The notes: a model not told the origin generated them from the letters alone. A stretch of DNA of 64,000 nucleotides from JAJPKK01 sp963747835 (GCA_963747835.1 CAVVGO010000007.1:620001-684000), one strand, 5' to 3'. Counted from the first letter of the stretch, positions 32,460-43,900 are shown. Made by a program: numbers and translations.

Positions 32460-33314
32460 ATGAAGAAAAGCCCTGAGACTTTCGCCGCGTTGCTCGACAC
32501 TCTCGCGTCGTGCGCTTGCTTCGCTGAGACCGCACGCCGCATCGGGGTCTCGCCCGTAACAATTTTTAGATGGTTGAGCGCGTCGGCCGCATCACCTGAT
32601 TCCTACCTTGTGGCCTGGGGGGACGAAGTCGCTCCGCTTCACACCCAAGCCCGCAGAGCGGTTCGATTCCAAATCGCGAGCGTCGAGGCGAACGCGCGAC
32701 ATCGCGCGCTCAATGGTCATGACGAATTGCTGTGGCATGGCGGCCGGCCCGTCTATGCGCGTGATCCTCGCATCTCGCCGGCCGACGCCGCGGACCAAGA
32801 GCTATGTCAATTGCTGTGGGGCCAGCCCGACGATTTGCTTCGCGTCAACGGCCAGCTAGTGCAGGCCACGCAGCATCACCACGCCTCGGATGGATTAGTC
32901 GCCTTGGTGCTCCGCGCGCACGTCAAGGCGTACACGACCAAGATCGACCAAAACATCACCCATGCCGGCGGTGTGTTGATCGTCGGGCCGCCCGCGCCTC
33001 GACCTGCACCAATGGCCGCGCCTATCCAGCCAATGCGCCTACAGCCTCCGCAGGAAGGTGGTGAGCCCATTGATGAAGCCGAGTTTACGGAGGTCGACCA
33101 GCACACAGAGCTTGCGGACCTCGACCCTGAAGCATTGCGCGCCGGCTACGATCCTGATGACGATCAGCCGGACGACATCACTGAGGACGTCCCGGAGCCG
33201 CCGCGACCACAAGCGCAACAGCCGCAGGCGCCTCGACGGGACATGGAGATGGCCCGTCACGGCGAGGGCGTCGGCAGGGGTGAAGTGGCGCCCGGCGGCT
33301 ACGCGGTCCGTTGA
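32460..33314 (+). CDS. HTH protein, terminase-small-subunit-like
   Basis: A 284-residue protein from ATG 32460 (GTGAGG nine bases upstream; the GTG itself at 32445 is in frame). The N-terminus is a homeodomain-like HTH (FAETARRIGVSPVTIFRWLS), as in phage terminase small subunits and transposase-like proteins. A helical middle contains QIASVEANARHRALNG. The tail is proline- and acid-rich (PDDITEDVPEPPRPQ) and ends in a basic stretch. No large terminase follows, so packaging is not demonstrated; a replication or regulatory DNA-binding role is equally possible. Confidence 0.6.
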   Translation: MKKSPETFAALLDTLASCACFAETARRIGVSPVTIFRWLSASAASPDSYLVAWGDEVAPLHTQARRAVRFQIASVEANARHRALNGHDELLWHGGRPVYARDPRISPADAADQELCQLLWGQPDDLLRVNGQLVQATQHHHASDGLVALVLRAHVKAYTTKIDQNITHAGGVLIVGPPAPRPAPMAAPIQPMRLQPPQEGGEPIDEAEFTEVDQHTELADLDPEALRAGYDPDDDQPDDITEDVPEPPRPQAQQPQAPRRDMEMARHGEGVGRGEVAPGGYAVR

Positions 33315-33815
33315 TCCTGAGCATCGCCCGACGAGTCGTTAACGTTAATTCTTCACCATGATTTGCCGATGTAGCCCACCGGCGACCGACCCGGCGTTAA
33401 CGTTAATTCCTTACCCTAATTCGCATTAAGGGTTCGTTCCTCTTGACGTTCCAAAAGCGTATAGGTCTACCTCCTCCCGTTCGCGGATCGGGAATTATGG
33501 AACATTTATATCCTAGTTTGGCACACGTCCACAAAACTCGATCTCATAGTATGGTGGAGGTTTAACGTTAATAATCGTAACGTTAATTCGAAGGGTTAGC
33601 AAGCCCATACGGTATGCAGCCCAAGTTGGTGGCGAGGGGGAGCGTCAACGAGCAACGGGGTATCAACCCTAATTGCCAACGTTAAGAAAAAGGCTATGGC
33701 CCTACAGCACTTCGCGTTCTCTAGGTTTTGAGTTGGTATTTTTGAAAAATACGAAAGAGAAAAATTAATCTAGAATGTCTCCCTTGACATACTATTTTCA
33801 AACTGATTCGATTCA
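33315..33815. promoter_or_regulatory. AT-rich gene-free region with repeated TAACGTTAAT motifs
   Basis: Four close copies of TAACGTTAAT(T) occur at 33340, 33398, 33563 and 33578, plus a partial CAACGTTAAG at 33678. The core AACGTT is palindromic. The stretch is markedly AT-rich, with no open frame that looks coding, and lies between the convergent replication operon and cargo genes. It could be an iteron-type origin, a binding array for an element-encoded regulator, or a silenced AT-rich spacer. Confidence 0.6.
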
Positions 33816-34361
33816 TCATTGATCCAGATAGGGCGCCAATGCGGCCGATGCTTCTTTGATCTCCGCATGCGAATCACCCGCCCGAAGAAACAAATTGGCC
33901 GTGAAAAACTGCACCGTAAGCACGAACAGACCGCGCAAGTCAGGAGGCGTTTGCGCGGCCGGAATTGAATTTTTCGGGAAGCTCAGTTTCAGGCAAAGAG
34001 CGGCGATTTCGGGGCTCTCCTTAAATGAGATGGCGTTCATGTCGTGCGACGCTTGGTTTCGAATTTGGCGGACTAGATCAATGTCGTTGCGTGCCGAAGG
34101 GCCGATTACCTTAAGGAAGTAGGCACCCCAAATTTTCGCGTAGAAATTTCCGAAGATGCCCTTATCGGGGGAGAACAGTGCTCCCTTTTCCTTTTTCCTC
34201 TCCTTCGCCGTTTCTCCTTGCGGTTCACGCAGCCGAGAGGCGATCGCTTGTTCAAGCGCGAATTCTAAAATTGAACCGCCAACAGAGATGGCCGCACGAT
34301 CATTCGCTCCGGCGACCTCTTCAAAAATTCTGTCAAAATCCTTCGGCTGATACTTGGGCAT
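33816..34361 (-). CDS. HEPN/MltR-like protein
   Basis: A 181-residue helical protein. It has the pattern of HEPN-like domains: an early helix (GGSILEFALEQAIASRLRE), a middle segment KGIFGNFYAKIWGAYFLKVI, and RNQASH at residues 101-106, which fits the RX4H motif. HEPN proteins are often RNases in toxin-antitoxin or abortive infection systems; the MltR-type branch is regulatory and shares an R-N-x-x-A/S-H segment. It sits in the minus-strand group between the replication module and the integrase, where mobile elements often carry defence cargo. No adjacent MNT antitoxin is visible. Catalytic activity is unproven. Confidence 0.6.
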   Translation of the reverse strand: MPKYQPKDFDRIFEEVAGANDRAAISVGGSILEFALEQAIASRLREPQGETAKERKKEKGALFSPDKGIFGNFYAKIWGAYFLKVIGPSARNDIDLVRQIRNQASHDMNAISFKESPEIAALCLKLSFPKNSIPAAQTPPDLRGLFVLTVQFFTANLFLRAGDSHAEIKEASAALAPYLDQ

Positions 34362-34373
34362 GATCTTGACCCT

Positions 34374-34940
34374 TTAGCGGGAGCCACCCGCGGGACACAG
34401 GATTTTCAGCAACGCTGTCCCGTTGCTCTCTGGCGGAACGAATTTCCACTCGCTCGGCTTATTCAGAAAGCCCTGCCGTCCGTTGAGGTCAATGCTCACG
34501 CTCAGTTCGCGCAACATCTTTTGCGAACAGTTGAGTTCATAGAAGATTGTCGAGTGGGGTTTGATACCGCTGATGTTCGCGGTTTCCTCATACTGTGTGA
34601 TCGTCGCGCCGCGCTCGAAATCGAAGCTCTCTACCCTGGCATACGGCGGTATATACGGGCGAAGCATTTTTCGAGCGGTGTTTTCCAGAATCTTGCCGCC
34701 AAAGTCGGTCTTGATGTCGATGGCGTCCATGTCTGATTGGGGAAGACATTTCGTCCAAACCCGCAGCAGTGCATCGGGCGTGCGGCCGATACCCATCGCA
34801 TCGTAAAAGCAGATTTCGGCCTCGGGTGCCGACATGCCGCCGTACATTTTCCAATCCACGTCCGCCGCCTGCGCCGCAAGAGCGACGGTGCTAGCTAGGG
34901 CTACGACGCTGCCGAGTATGCCGGCGCGATCTAACGTCAT
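34374..34940 (-). CDS. Secreted protein of unknown function
   Basis: A 188-residue protein with a signal peptide (ILGSVVALASTVALAAQA, cleavage before ADVDWK). The mature part has several cysteines (EICFYDAM, TKCLPQ, ELNCSQK, ILCPAGG) that may form disulfides. It contains HSTIFYELNCSQKM and FLNKPSEWKFVPPES, a pattern recalling the surface-adhesin-E-like family of small periplasmic proteins. It ends twelve bases before the HEPN-like gene, so the two could share a transcript. Confidence 0.6.
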   Translation of the reverse strand: MTLDRAGILGSVVALASTVALAAQAADVDWKMYGGMSAPEAEICFYDAMGIGRTPDALLRVWTKCLPQSDMDAIDIKTDFGGKILENTARKMLRPYIPPYARVESFDFERGATITQYEETANISGIKPHSTIFYELNCSQKMLRELSVSIDLNGRQGFLNKPSEWKFVPPESNGTALLKILCPAGGSR

Positions 34941-34986
34941 CTTCTCGATCCCTGTCCGCCGACGCCGACTATACAGCCTTTGAGCG

Positions 34987-35274
34987 TCAGCCCCTAGACC
35001 CTCGGATCAATCGCAGCCGCTCACGTGGCAACATCGACCGCGGCAAGTCCGGTGGCCTCTCCGGTGGCACGTCCGTCAGGAAGGCGCTGCATCGTAATCC
35101 CCGTCTAGGCTCGACGCGGGCGCTACAGGATGCGGAGATGGCCTCAAGCACGTCTTGGGTATCAGCGTCGGCGCCGAACCGCTCAGCGAGCACCACAAGC
35201 CGATAGCGGCCAATGCGCGGACATTCCCGGCAGGCCATGCGAAAGACGACGTAGGGGTAGTCCCGGAGCCTCAT
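34987..35274 (-). CDS. Conserved hypothetical, cysteine-containing protein
   Basis: A 95-residue protein (MRLRDYPYVVFRMACRECPR, IGRYRLVVLAERFGADADT). From memory, proteins starting MRLRDY and carrying a CxxC-like pair followed by G-x-Y-R are frequent in rhizobial prophages and islands; they may bind zinc. Arginine-rich C-terminus. Function unknown. Confidence 0.55.
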   Translation of the reverse strand: MRLRDYPYVVFRMACRECPRIGRYRLVVLAERFGADADTQDVLEAISASCSARVEPRRGLRCSAFLTDVPPERPPDLPRSMLPRERLRLIRGSRG

Positions 35275-35356
35275 CCGGGCATGAGAACATAATAAGAACG
35301 ACTCGAAAAGGGGCGACCACCGGCCGCCCCTCAGTTGACCCGGTGGTGCCTACGGC

Positions 35357-35761
35357 TCAGGCGGCTTTCTTCACCGCCTTGGCTCGCGCGGCGGCTAGGG
35401 CTTCGACTGCTTCGGCCCACGCCTCGGCATCCTGCCGAAGATCGATGGCGAAGCCCCTCAACTCATAGACGTCGATGCTGTAGTCGCCGTCCGTGTCGTT
35501 GACTGGTACCAACGGCCCGTCCAATAGGCCGCCCTGGTCAGACATCGTAATTTCGAGAACATGCCGGGTAACGCGCTCGGCTTGTTCAAGATCGGCGAAC
35601 GTTGGTCGCCTCTTTGCCGGACTCCGGCAGTCCCGCAGTTCAAAGGCAGCACCCGACCACGCCTGCCGTGCGCCGTGAGTGGGCGAGGTCTCGTACAATT
35701 TCCACGCCTTGCGCTCGGCTGCCTCAAGATCGGCGCGCGTGGTCTTCCTCTTGGTCGTCAT
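35357..35761 (-). CDS. Hypothetical protein with repeated DLExAER segment
   Basis: A 134-residue protein. Two related segments, TTRADLEAAERKAWKLYE and PTFADLEQAERVTRHVLE, suggest an internal duplication of a helical unit. The C-terminus is an alanine/lysine-rich helix. No signal or membrane segment. It belongs to the minus-strand cargo group. Confidence 0.5.
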   Translation of the reverse strand: MTTKRKTTRADLEAAERKAWKLYETSPTHGARQAWSGAAFELRDCRSPAKRRPTFADLEQAERVTRHVLEITMSDQGGLLDGPLVPVNDTDGDYSIDVYELRGFAIDLRQDAEAWAEAVEALAAARAKAVKKAA

Positions 35762-36068
35762 GGGGACTTCTCCGATACTGTTTGCGGAGCCACGATGGCG
35801 CCGCCGTGTCGTTGAGCCACCGTTGCCTCGGAGGGCTGGTTGGCGCGGGGTGCGAAACCCATCTCAAGTAGACACGTTCGAAATCTAGGAGCGGCTTGCC
35901 GGAGAGTTCGAGCGCGATCCGGATTCATCGTGAATTGGGTAAAGACTTTAACCAAGCAACGTCGTGATCCGCTGGCTGATCTTGCGCTGCGCCTCCCGCA
36001 TCGCTCGGCCGGGCGACAAGATCAGCTTGGCGATGTACTTCTGAGAAATTCCGGCCGGGCGTGCGGGC
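35762..36068. other. Gap between cargo genes and integrase, no gene seen
   Basis: Short frames exist on both strands, but none has a believable start signal or protein-like composition. It most likely contains the promoter of the minus-strand cargo genes and the 3' end of the integrase transcript. Confidence 0.45.
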
Positions 36069-37400
36069 TCACAGTGTGCTGATCTTATCAATCCACGCTT
36101 TCAGTTTTTTGATTGAATAGCCTTCGCCGTAGTCATCACCCGTGTCTTTGCCATCATCGCGACCAAACAACGCCTCGCCGATCTTGTCCGGGAATTCAAG
36201 ATCGCGCGCCCGGTCCTTGGCCCGATGCCGCAACGAGTACAGGACTTTTTTAGGGTCCTTAATGCCGACCGTCTCCCGCAAAAATTCCGTAAAGCGGCGT
36301 GACGTGGCTTTCGGGTCACCCGTGAACAACGGGCCGTCAATCTTCGCCGGCAGGTATGGCAGCACGCTCTTGGGGAAGGGCACGCGGCGCAAGCTATTGT
36401 CTGTCTTGTTGCCAACCCAAACAAAGCGCGGGCCGCCGTTGCTCGGTTCCTCCCGCTTGATGTGGAATGCTTCGCCTAAACGCATGCCGGTTGCTTCCAG
36501 CAACCGGAACAACAATTGATCGCTCTTGCTGAGAGTGCCGAGCTTCCCTTTGCACGCCTTAAGGTCCGCATCGTCAAGCGGCTTGCGTTTGGCGGCGTGC
36601 CTCTCTTGAGGCGTCCGCTGCGGCACGATGCCAGAGAACGGATTGAGCATCGAAAGCTTGCGCTCGGCAATCGAGAATTCAACCGTCGCGCTAAGCCACA
36701 TGATCTTTTTCTGCATCGACGGATAGCTAAGGCCTTCCGCCGTGTAGTGCGCGACCAGCAAGCGGCCGTCGTCGCGAGTGCATTCCTTCAATGCCTTCCC
36801 GTTGGTCAAGGTGCGGAACAAATCCCACACCGCTTGCGCCTCTTTGCGCGCGTAGCCGTCCAGGCCTCGTCCCTTGCGCGCGCCGCTATCAATGTAGGTC
36901 TGAAACAGCACATCGTCGCCAGTCTTTCGCGACGCACGCGGCCGGTTCTCAATCACGTCGCCGTCAATCGGGGCACCGTTGTAGGCCGCGTCAAAGGCGG
37001 CGAATTCAGCGCGCGCGGATAGCTGTCCGTCACCTACAATCTGAAACGCGTGGGTGCCGTTCGGCTCAGTGCGAATGATTGCGCCCTCATGGCCGATGTA
37101 GAAAAGCTCTTTGTCCGTGGCGAGGATTCTGCTGCCGTCCTCGCCGCCGTGCTCTCGTCCAGGTTCAAGCTCATGTACCCAAACCCTTTCGATACGGGGG
37201 CGTGCCGCGTAGAGCTTCGCCTTATGCTCCGCGATCATGGGCAGGGAACGGATAAGCGCAACGGCGCGATCCGTGGTGCCTAGTGATTTCTCTACACGGC
37301 CATCCGGCGAGCGGAGCTTGACGTAATAATTCTGCGAGCCGGGCCGCTGAAAAATGTAGTCACGCGAGCCGCGCTTCGCCTTTGCGCTTGTCGATGCCAT
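36069..37400 (-). CDS. Tyrosine recombinase (integrase) of the tRNA-Thr element
   Basis: A 443-residue phage-type integrase. The N-terminal arm-binding/SAM-like part (approximately residues 1-270) includes SYPSMQKKIMWLSATVEFSI. The catalytic domain has the first arginine in ATGMRLGEAFHIKREE, the box II segment YSLRHRAKDRARDLE (HxxK in place of the more usual HxxR) and a C-terminal tyrosine in DDYGEGYSIKKLKAW. The start lies 128 bases from the tRNA-Thr gene, with the GGCGACA array between, and reads away from it. It is expected to recombine the tRNA anticodon-arm core. Apparently intact. Confidence 0.92.
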   Translation of the reverse strand: MASTSAKAKRGSRDYIFQRPGSQNYYVKLRSPDGRVEKSLGTTDRAVALIRSLPMIAEHKAKLYAARPRIERVWVHELEPGREHGGEDGSRILATDKELFYIGHEGAIIRTEPNGTHAFQIVGDGQLSARAEFAAFDAAYNGAPIDGDVIENRPRASRKTGDDVLFQTYIDSGARKGRGLDGYARKEAQAVWDLFRTLTNGKALKECTRDDGRLLVAHYTAEGLSYPSMQKKIMWLSATVEFSIAERKLSMLNPFSGIVPQRTPQERHAAKRKPLDDADLKACKGKLGTLSKSDQLLFRLLEATGMRLGEAFHIKREEPSNGGPRFVWVGNKTDNSLRRVPFPKSVLPYLPAKIDGPLFTGDPKATSRRFTEFLRETVGIKDPKKVLYSLRHRAKDRARDLEFPDKIGEALFGRDDGKDTGDDYGEGYSIKKLKAWIDKISTL

Positions 37401-37440
37401 CGCCGTTCCATTCGGTTGCTGTGCTCAGCAGACTATAATA

Positions 37441-37486
37441 GGCGACAGCATTTGGCGACAGCATTTTGGCGACAGCTTTGGCGACA
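37441..37486. repeat. GGCGACA array, right end of element
   Basis: Four copies of GGCGACA at 37441, 37454, 37468 and 37480, most in the longer form TTTGGCGACAGC, spaced 12-14 bases. The array lies between the integrase start and the tRNA. The same heptamer in the same orientation is repeated inside the opposite end of the element. Probable arm-type integrase sites, which may also autoregulate the integrase promoter. Confidence 0.6.
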
Positions 37487-37527
37487 TCGTTAAAATTCAG
37501 GAAATGCCGATGGAATTTAGCTTTTAA

Positions 37528-37602
<75 letters not shown>

Positions 37603-37768
37603 AGAAGCCGCGGTGCCGCCCGTAAAGACTCAGGGCGCCGAAGCGGGCGGAAACTGCCACAAGGGCTGCCGGGGTGCAAGGATGCCGGCCTCACCTGCAT
37701 CCCGCAGCAAAGCTTGCGAGACGGCCGACCGTCTTGCGCCCCGGTGACGGGTGTGGGTATCACGATCC

Positions 37769-38008
37769 ATGACCGAGAACGGCTCAACCTCACCTCCTGC
37801 CGGCCCGCGCGCCGCGCGCCGGGATGCACGGGCCGAACGGCTGGCGGCGGCGCTCAAGTCCAATCTGCGGCGGCGCAAGACCCAGGCACGCGGGCGGGCG
37901 GCGGGGGCGGACCAGACGGGCGGCGAGACTGCTGGTCCCGCCGAACCGGAAGCCCCGGCCGCGTCCCACGATTCCGCCCGAATTGTCGACGACAAGCAAA
38001 GCGGATAG
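37769..38008 (+). CDS. Small conserved protein upstream of murA
   Basis: A 79-residue basic protein (MTENGSTSPPAGPRAARRDA, RAERLAAALKSNLRRRKTQA). The helix LAAALKSNLRRRKTQARGR is the conserved part of a short family found, as I recall, before murA in Bradyrhizobium relatives. Start ATG 37769. It ends 76 bases before murA. Function unknown. Confidence 0.6.
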   Translation: MTENGSTSPPAGPRAARRDARAERLAAALKSNLRRRKTQARGRAAGADQTGGETAGPAEPEAPAASHDSARIVDDKQSG

Positions 38009-38084
38009 ACCTTATCCGGCCGGCTTTGCGCCGGCACCGGCGCGGGGATCGCCGGACTTCTTTTCCTCCACGAGCGGGGCTCTC

Positions 38085-39374
<1,290 letters not shown>

Positions 39375-39421
39375 CCGAAAACTCGCGGCTTTCCAGGCCG
39401 GGCCGCGGCGGGCGCGGCTGA

Positions 39422-40537
39422 TCAATCCAGCCCATCGCCCTTCGGCAGAACGGGACGGCCGCTGCGGGTGCGCTTCACGCCCGGCGGCGTGAAATAGTAA
39501 GCCAGGATGGGCAGCCCGAGCGACACCACGAACACGCGGGTGAGATGGTGCGCGCCGACGAAAACCGGGTCGAGGTTGAGCGCGAGCGCAAGGATCATCA
39601 TGGCATCGACGGCGCCGGGCGCGTAGGCCACGATCACGTCGGAGAGCGGCAGCGACACCATGGCGGTCACGGCGGCGCCGACCAGGCCGGCAACCACCAG
39701 CGAGACCGCGAACGACCCGAGCCCGGCGCCAAGATAGCCGATGAGCCGGCGGAACGGCGTTCCGGTAAAGCGGCCGCCGCTTACGGTGCCGATCCCGACC
39801 ATGCCGGCGGTTGCGATCCAGGCCGGCATGGTGACGGTGATGAAGGCGCCGCCATGGAGCGTCGCTGACACCATCATGGGCCCGAAGATGAGGCCGCCCG
39901 GAAAGCCGAGCCGCAGCAGGCCGAGCGCCACCGCGACCGACGCTATCACCAGGATGGCAAAATCGACCGGCGCCTGCGCGACCGTCGTCGCCCCCGCCGG
40001 CAACCGCACAGGGCCCGCCATTCCGGTGAACGTCAGCACCGCCGGCACGCAGACCGCGAGAATGATAACCCGCAGGGTCTGCACGATGGCGATGCCGCGG
40101 GTGTCGCAATCGCGGCCCTCCTCGGTCGCCAGCGCCATGACCTGGGCGAGCCCGCCTGGCGTGCCGGCGAAGATCGCGGTCAGCGTATTCCAGCCATGCA
40201 CGCGCTTGAGGTAGGTGACGGTGGCGAGCGTCGAGGCCGCCATCGCGACCGTCACCCCGAAGATGCTCAGCGGCCAGGTTGCCATCCCGCGCAGGGTTTC
40301 CGGCGTCACGACACCGCCGATGGTGATGCCGAGAACGATCGAACAAGCGCGCGACAGCGACGCCGGCACGTAGATGGGCCGGCCCGCCAGCGCCGCCACC
40401 GCGGCACACACCATGGCGCCGGCGAGCCAGCCGGCGGGAAATTTGGCCGCGTCGAAAAGATAACCGCCGAGCCCCCCGATCAGGATGGATTCGACAAAGC
40501 GGGCAAGGAGGCGGCTGGGCGTGGGGGCGGGACGCAT
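39422..40537 (-). CDS. AbrB-family inner-membrane protein (AmoR-like)
   Basis: A 371-residue membrane protein with nine to eleven hydrophobic helices and two copies of the AbrB duplication unit (each with a GG(V/L)P-like turn such as GTPGGLAQVM and FGPMMVSATLHGG). Often annotated as an AbrB or ammonia monooxygenase regulator, but it is a transporter-like membrane protein unrelated to the AbrB transcription factor. Substrate unknown. Convergent with murA, 47 bases apart. Confidence 0.78.
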   Translation of the reverse strand: MRPAPTPSRLLARFVESILIGGLGGYLFDAAKFPAGWLAGAMVCAAVAALAGRPIYVPASLSRACSIVLGITIGGVVTPETLRGMATWPLSIFGVTVAMAASTLATVTYLKRVHGWNTLTAIFAGTPGGLAQVMALATEEGRDCDTRGIAIVQTLRVIILAVCVPAVLTFTGMAGPVRLPAGATTVAQAPVDFAILVIASVAVALGLLRLGFPGGLIFGPMMVSATLHGGAFITVTMPAWIATAGMVGIGTVSGGRFTGTPFRRLIGYLGAGLGSFAVSLVVAGLVGAAVTAMVSLPLSDVIVAYAPGAVDAMMILALALNLDPVFVGAHHLTRVFVVSLGLPILAYYFTPPGVKRTRSGRPVLPKGDGLD

Positions 40538-40957
40538 GCAGCGCGATCAATGCCGGGCTCCGCGGGTGCCGTCAAACCGGGGGCAAAATCTTCGGATGTG
40601 CCGACACGTGAGTTCCAGCCGCGGTTCCGGCCGCGAAAAAAATGGACGCCGCGTTCGGAGGAACATGGCGTCCAAGTGTGAGAGAGTCGCTCGGGAGGAT
40701 AAGCAACCTCCCCTGTTCGTCTCCGGACGGGCGGCCGCGGTTCAATGCGTACCGGTCAGTTTGCACATCCGGCAGATGTCGTTCACCCGGAGCCGCAGCC
40801 GCCTCGACCCGCCCGCGGTGGACACGGAAGCCGAGTTGTGTTGACCTTTCGGGCGAAACGGACGCTGAGCGCGCCCGTGGCCGGTCATCGTGTTGCCGGC
40901 AGTCGTTGGCCGGCAATGGTGTTGTCGGCAATCGGGTGAGCGGAAAAGAGCGCTGCC
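40538..40957. other. Gene-free divergent region with a hairpin
   Basis: No convincing gene. GGACGCC at 40644 and GGCGTCC at 40667 form a seven-base-pair hairpin that on the minus strand is followed by a run of T, a terminator-like structure for transcripts coming from the direction of the kinase gene. The rest should contain the divergent promoters. Confidence 0.45.
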
Positions 40958-43900
40958 ATGCTGCAGGGCTGGTTCGTCATCGTCGTCGCGCTCGTCTATA
41001 TCGGGTTGCTGTTCGTCATCGCAAGCTACGGCGACCGGCTGGGCCGGCTCGGCGGGACCGACCGGCCGCGTCCGCTGATCTACCCGCTGTCGCTCGCGAT
41101 CTACTGCACGTCGTGGACGTTCTTCGGCTCGGTCGGCCTCGCGTCGCGGACCGGTTTCGATTTTCTCGCCATCTATATCGGGCCGGTGCTGATGATCGGC
41201 CTCGCCTCGCCGCTAATCGTGCGCATCACGCGACTGTCGAAGGCACAGAACATCGTTTCGATCGCGGATTTCATCGCCGCTCGCTATGGCAAGCACCAGG
41301 GCGTGGCGGTGACGGTCGCGGCGATCGCCATCATCGGAATGGTTCCCTACATCGCGTTGCAGCTCAAGGCGGTGTCGTCCTCGCTCGGCACCATCGTGGC
41401 TCCGCTCGCGACCTGGTCGGGTCCGGTGCAGCCCATGCTGGGCGATCCGCCGTTGTTCGTCGCCATGTCGCTTGCCGCCTTTGCGGTGCTGTTCGGGACC
41501 CGGCACACGGATGCCACCGAGCACCAGCACGGCCTCATGCTTGCGGTCGCGGTCGAATCGATCGTCAAACTGGTGGCATTCGTGGCGGTCGGGGCGTTCG
41601 TCACCTTCGTGATGTTCGACGGACCGTTCGACCTTCTCGCCAAGGCACTTGAGCGCCCCGATACGGCGGCGGTGCTTACGAGCGACACCGGTTTCGGCAC
41701 CATGGTGGCGATGACGCTGTTGTCATGGTTCGCGATCGTGCTGCTGCCCCGGCAGTTCTATGTCGCCGTGGTGGAGAACAAGAACGAATCCGAGATCCGC
41801 CGCGCCGCCTGGCTGTTTCCGCTCTACCTCGTCGCCATCAACCTGTTCGTGGTGCCGATCGCGATCGCCGGCATGCTGACCTTCGCGCCGGGCACGGTCG
41901 ACAGCGACATGTACGTGCTGGCGCTACCGATCTCGGCCGGATCAAACCTGCTTGCGCTCGCGGCCTTCATCGGCGGGCTGTCGGCGGCGGCCGCCATGGT
42001 TATCGTCGAGACCGTGGCGCTCGCCATCATGGTATCGAACGACATCGTGGTGCCGTTCGCGCTGGCCCGCCGGCCCGGCACCAATGTGGGCGCGCATCTG
42101 CTTACGATCCGCCGCATCGCCATCTTCGCCGTGCTGTTGCTTGCCTATCTGTACTACCGCTCGGCGGGGGAAGCCCATCTCGCCGCCATCGGGCTGATGG
42201 CGTTTGCCGCGATCGCGCAGCTCGCGCCGGCGTTCTTCGGCGGCCTGATCTGGCGGCGCGCCACCGCGAGCGGCGCCGTGGCCGGCATGGCGGTCGGCAT
42301 CGCGGTCTGGGCCTATACGCTGTTGCTGCCGAGCCTCACCGAAGCGGGGTGGGGCACGCAGATGCTCGTGGAGGGACCTTTCGGTATCGGAGCGCTGCGG
42401 CCGCAGGCGCTGTTCGGGCTCGACTTGCCCCCGCTTGTTCACGGCATGGCCTGGAGCCTTTTCCTCAACCTCTTTGCCTACGTAGCGGTTTCGCTCCTCC
42501 GGCAGCCCGCCGGTATCGAACGCATGCAGGCGGATGTTTTCGTGCCCCGCGGTCTTGCTCCGGTGCCGAGCTTCCGGCTGTGGCGGGCCGCCGTAACGGT
42601 CGAGGAACTGACGACGGCGGTCGCCCGCTATCTGGGTGAGGAGCGGACCCGGACATCGTTCGAGAGCTTCGCGGCCGGCCGGCGGACGCGCCTCAAGCCG
42701 GACACCCACGCGGATTTCGAACTGCTGCGCCATGCCGAACGGTTGCTCGCATCGGCGATCGGCGCCGCCTCCTCGCGCCTCGTGCTGTCGCTGGTGCTGC
42801 GCCAGCGCACGGTTTCCACCAAAGCTGCGCTGCAACTCCTCGACGACGCCAACGCCGCCATCCAATACAACCGCGAAATCCTGCAGACCGCGCTCGATCA
42901 TGTGCGGCAGGGGATCGCGGTGTTCGATAAGGATACCCACCTGATCTGCTGGAACCAACAATTCGGCGAAATCCTCCAGTTGCCCCCCGACGTCGTGCGC
43001 ATCGGCGTCGATCTTTCTCAAATCCTGCGCTTCAACGCCGATCGGGGCGCTTTCGGGGCCGGCGATCCGGCCGCACTGGTCCGGGAGCGGTTGCCGCGCT
43101 ATGCGGCGGACCTGCCGCCGTTCCGGGAGCGCTTCCCCGACCGCGGCCTTGTCATCGAGGTGCTGGTCAACCGCATGCCGGACGGAGGCATCGTCACCAC
43201 CTTCACCGACATCACGCCGAGCGTGCAGGCGGCCGATGCGCTCGCGCGCGCCAACGAAAACCTCGAACGGCGGGTATTCGAACGCACCATGGAGCTTGAG
43301 CGTCTCAATACTGAGCTCGCCGAGGCGAAGTCCGGCGCGGAGGCGGCCAATCTGTCGAAGACCCGATTCCTCGCGGCCGCAAGCCACGACATCCTGCAGC
43401 CGCTCAACGCCGCGCGCCTTTACGTCACAAGCCTGGTCGAGCGCCACGGCCAGGGCGGCGGCGAGCAGGCTCGTCTGGTCGGCAATATCGACGCCTCGTT
43501 GGAGGCCGTGGAGGACATCCTTTCAGCGCTACTGGAAATCTCGCGGCTCGATGCCGGCGCCATGAAGCCGAAGATCACGAGCTTTCCGGTCGACGACCTG
43601 CTGCGTCAGCTCGAGCTCGACTTCGCGCCGCTGGCGCACAGCCAGGACCTCGATCTGGTCTTCGTGCCGTGCTCGCTCAACGTGCGGTCGGACCGGCGGC
43701 TGCTGCGCCGGCTGTTGCAAAACCTTGTGTCCAACGCGATCAAATACACCAAAGTCGGGCGCGTATTGGTGGGCTGCCGGCGCCGCGGCGAGCGGCTGCG
43801 TATCGACGTCTACGACACCGGCATCGGCATCCCGCCTGATCAGCGCCGCGCCGTGTTCACCGAGTTTCACCGCCTCGATCAGGGCGCCAAAGTGGCCCGC

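Noticed and set aside
40644..40673. Terminator for the AbrB-type gene
   Set aside because: The T-run is on the minus strand upstream of that gene's start, so it cannot end its transcript; kept only as a note on the intergenic region.
41942..43447. Long minus-strand open frame over the transporter-kinase
   Set aside because: Antisense shadow of the symporter and PAS regions; no start signal and no domain.
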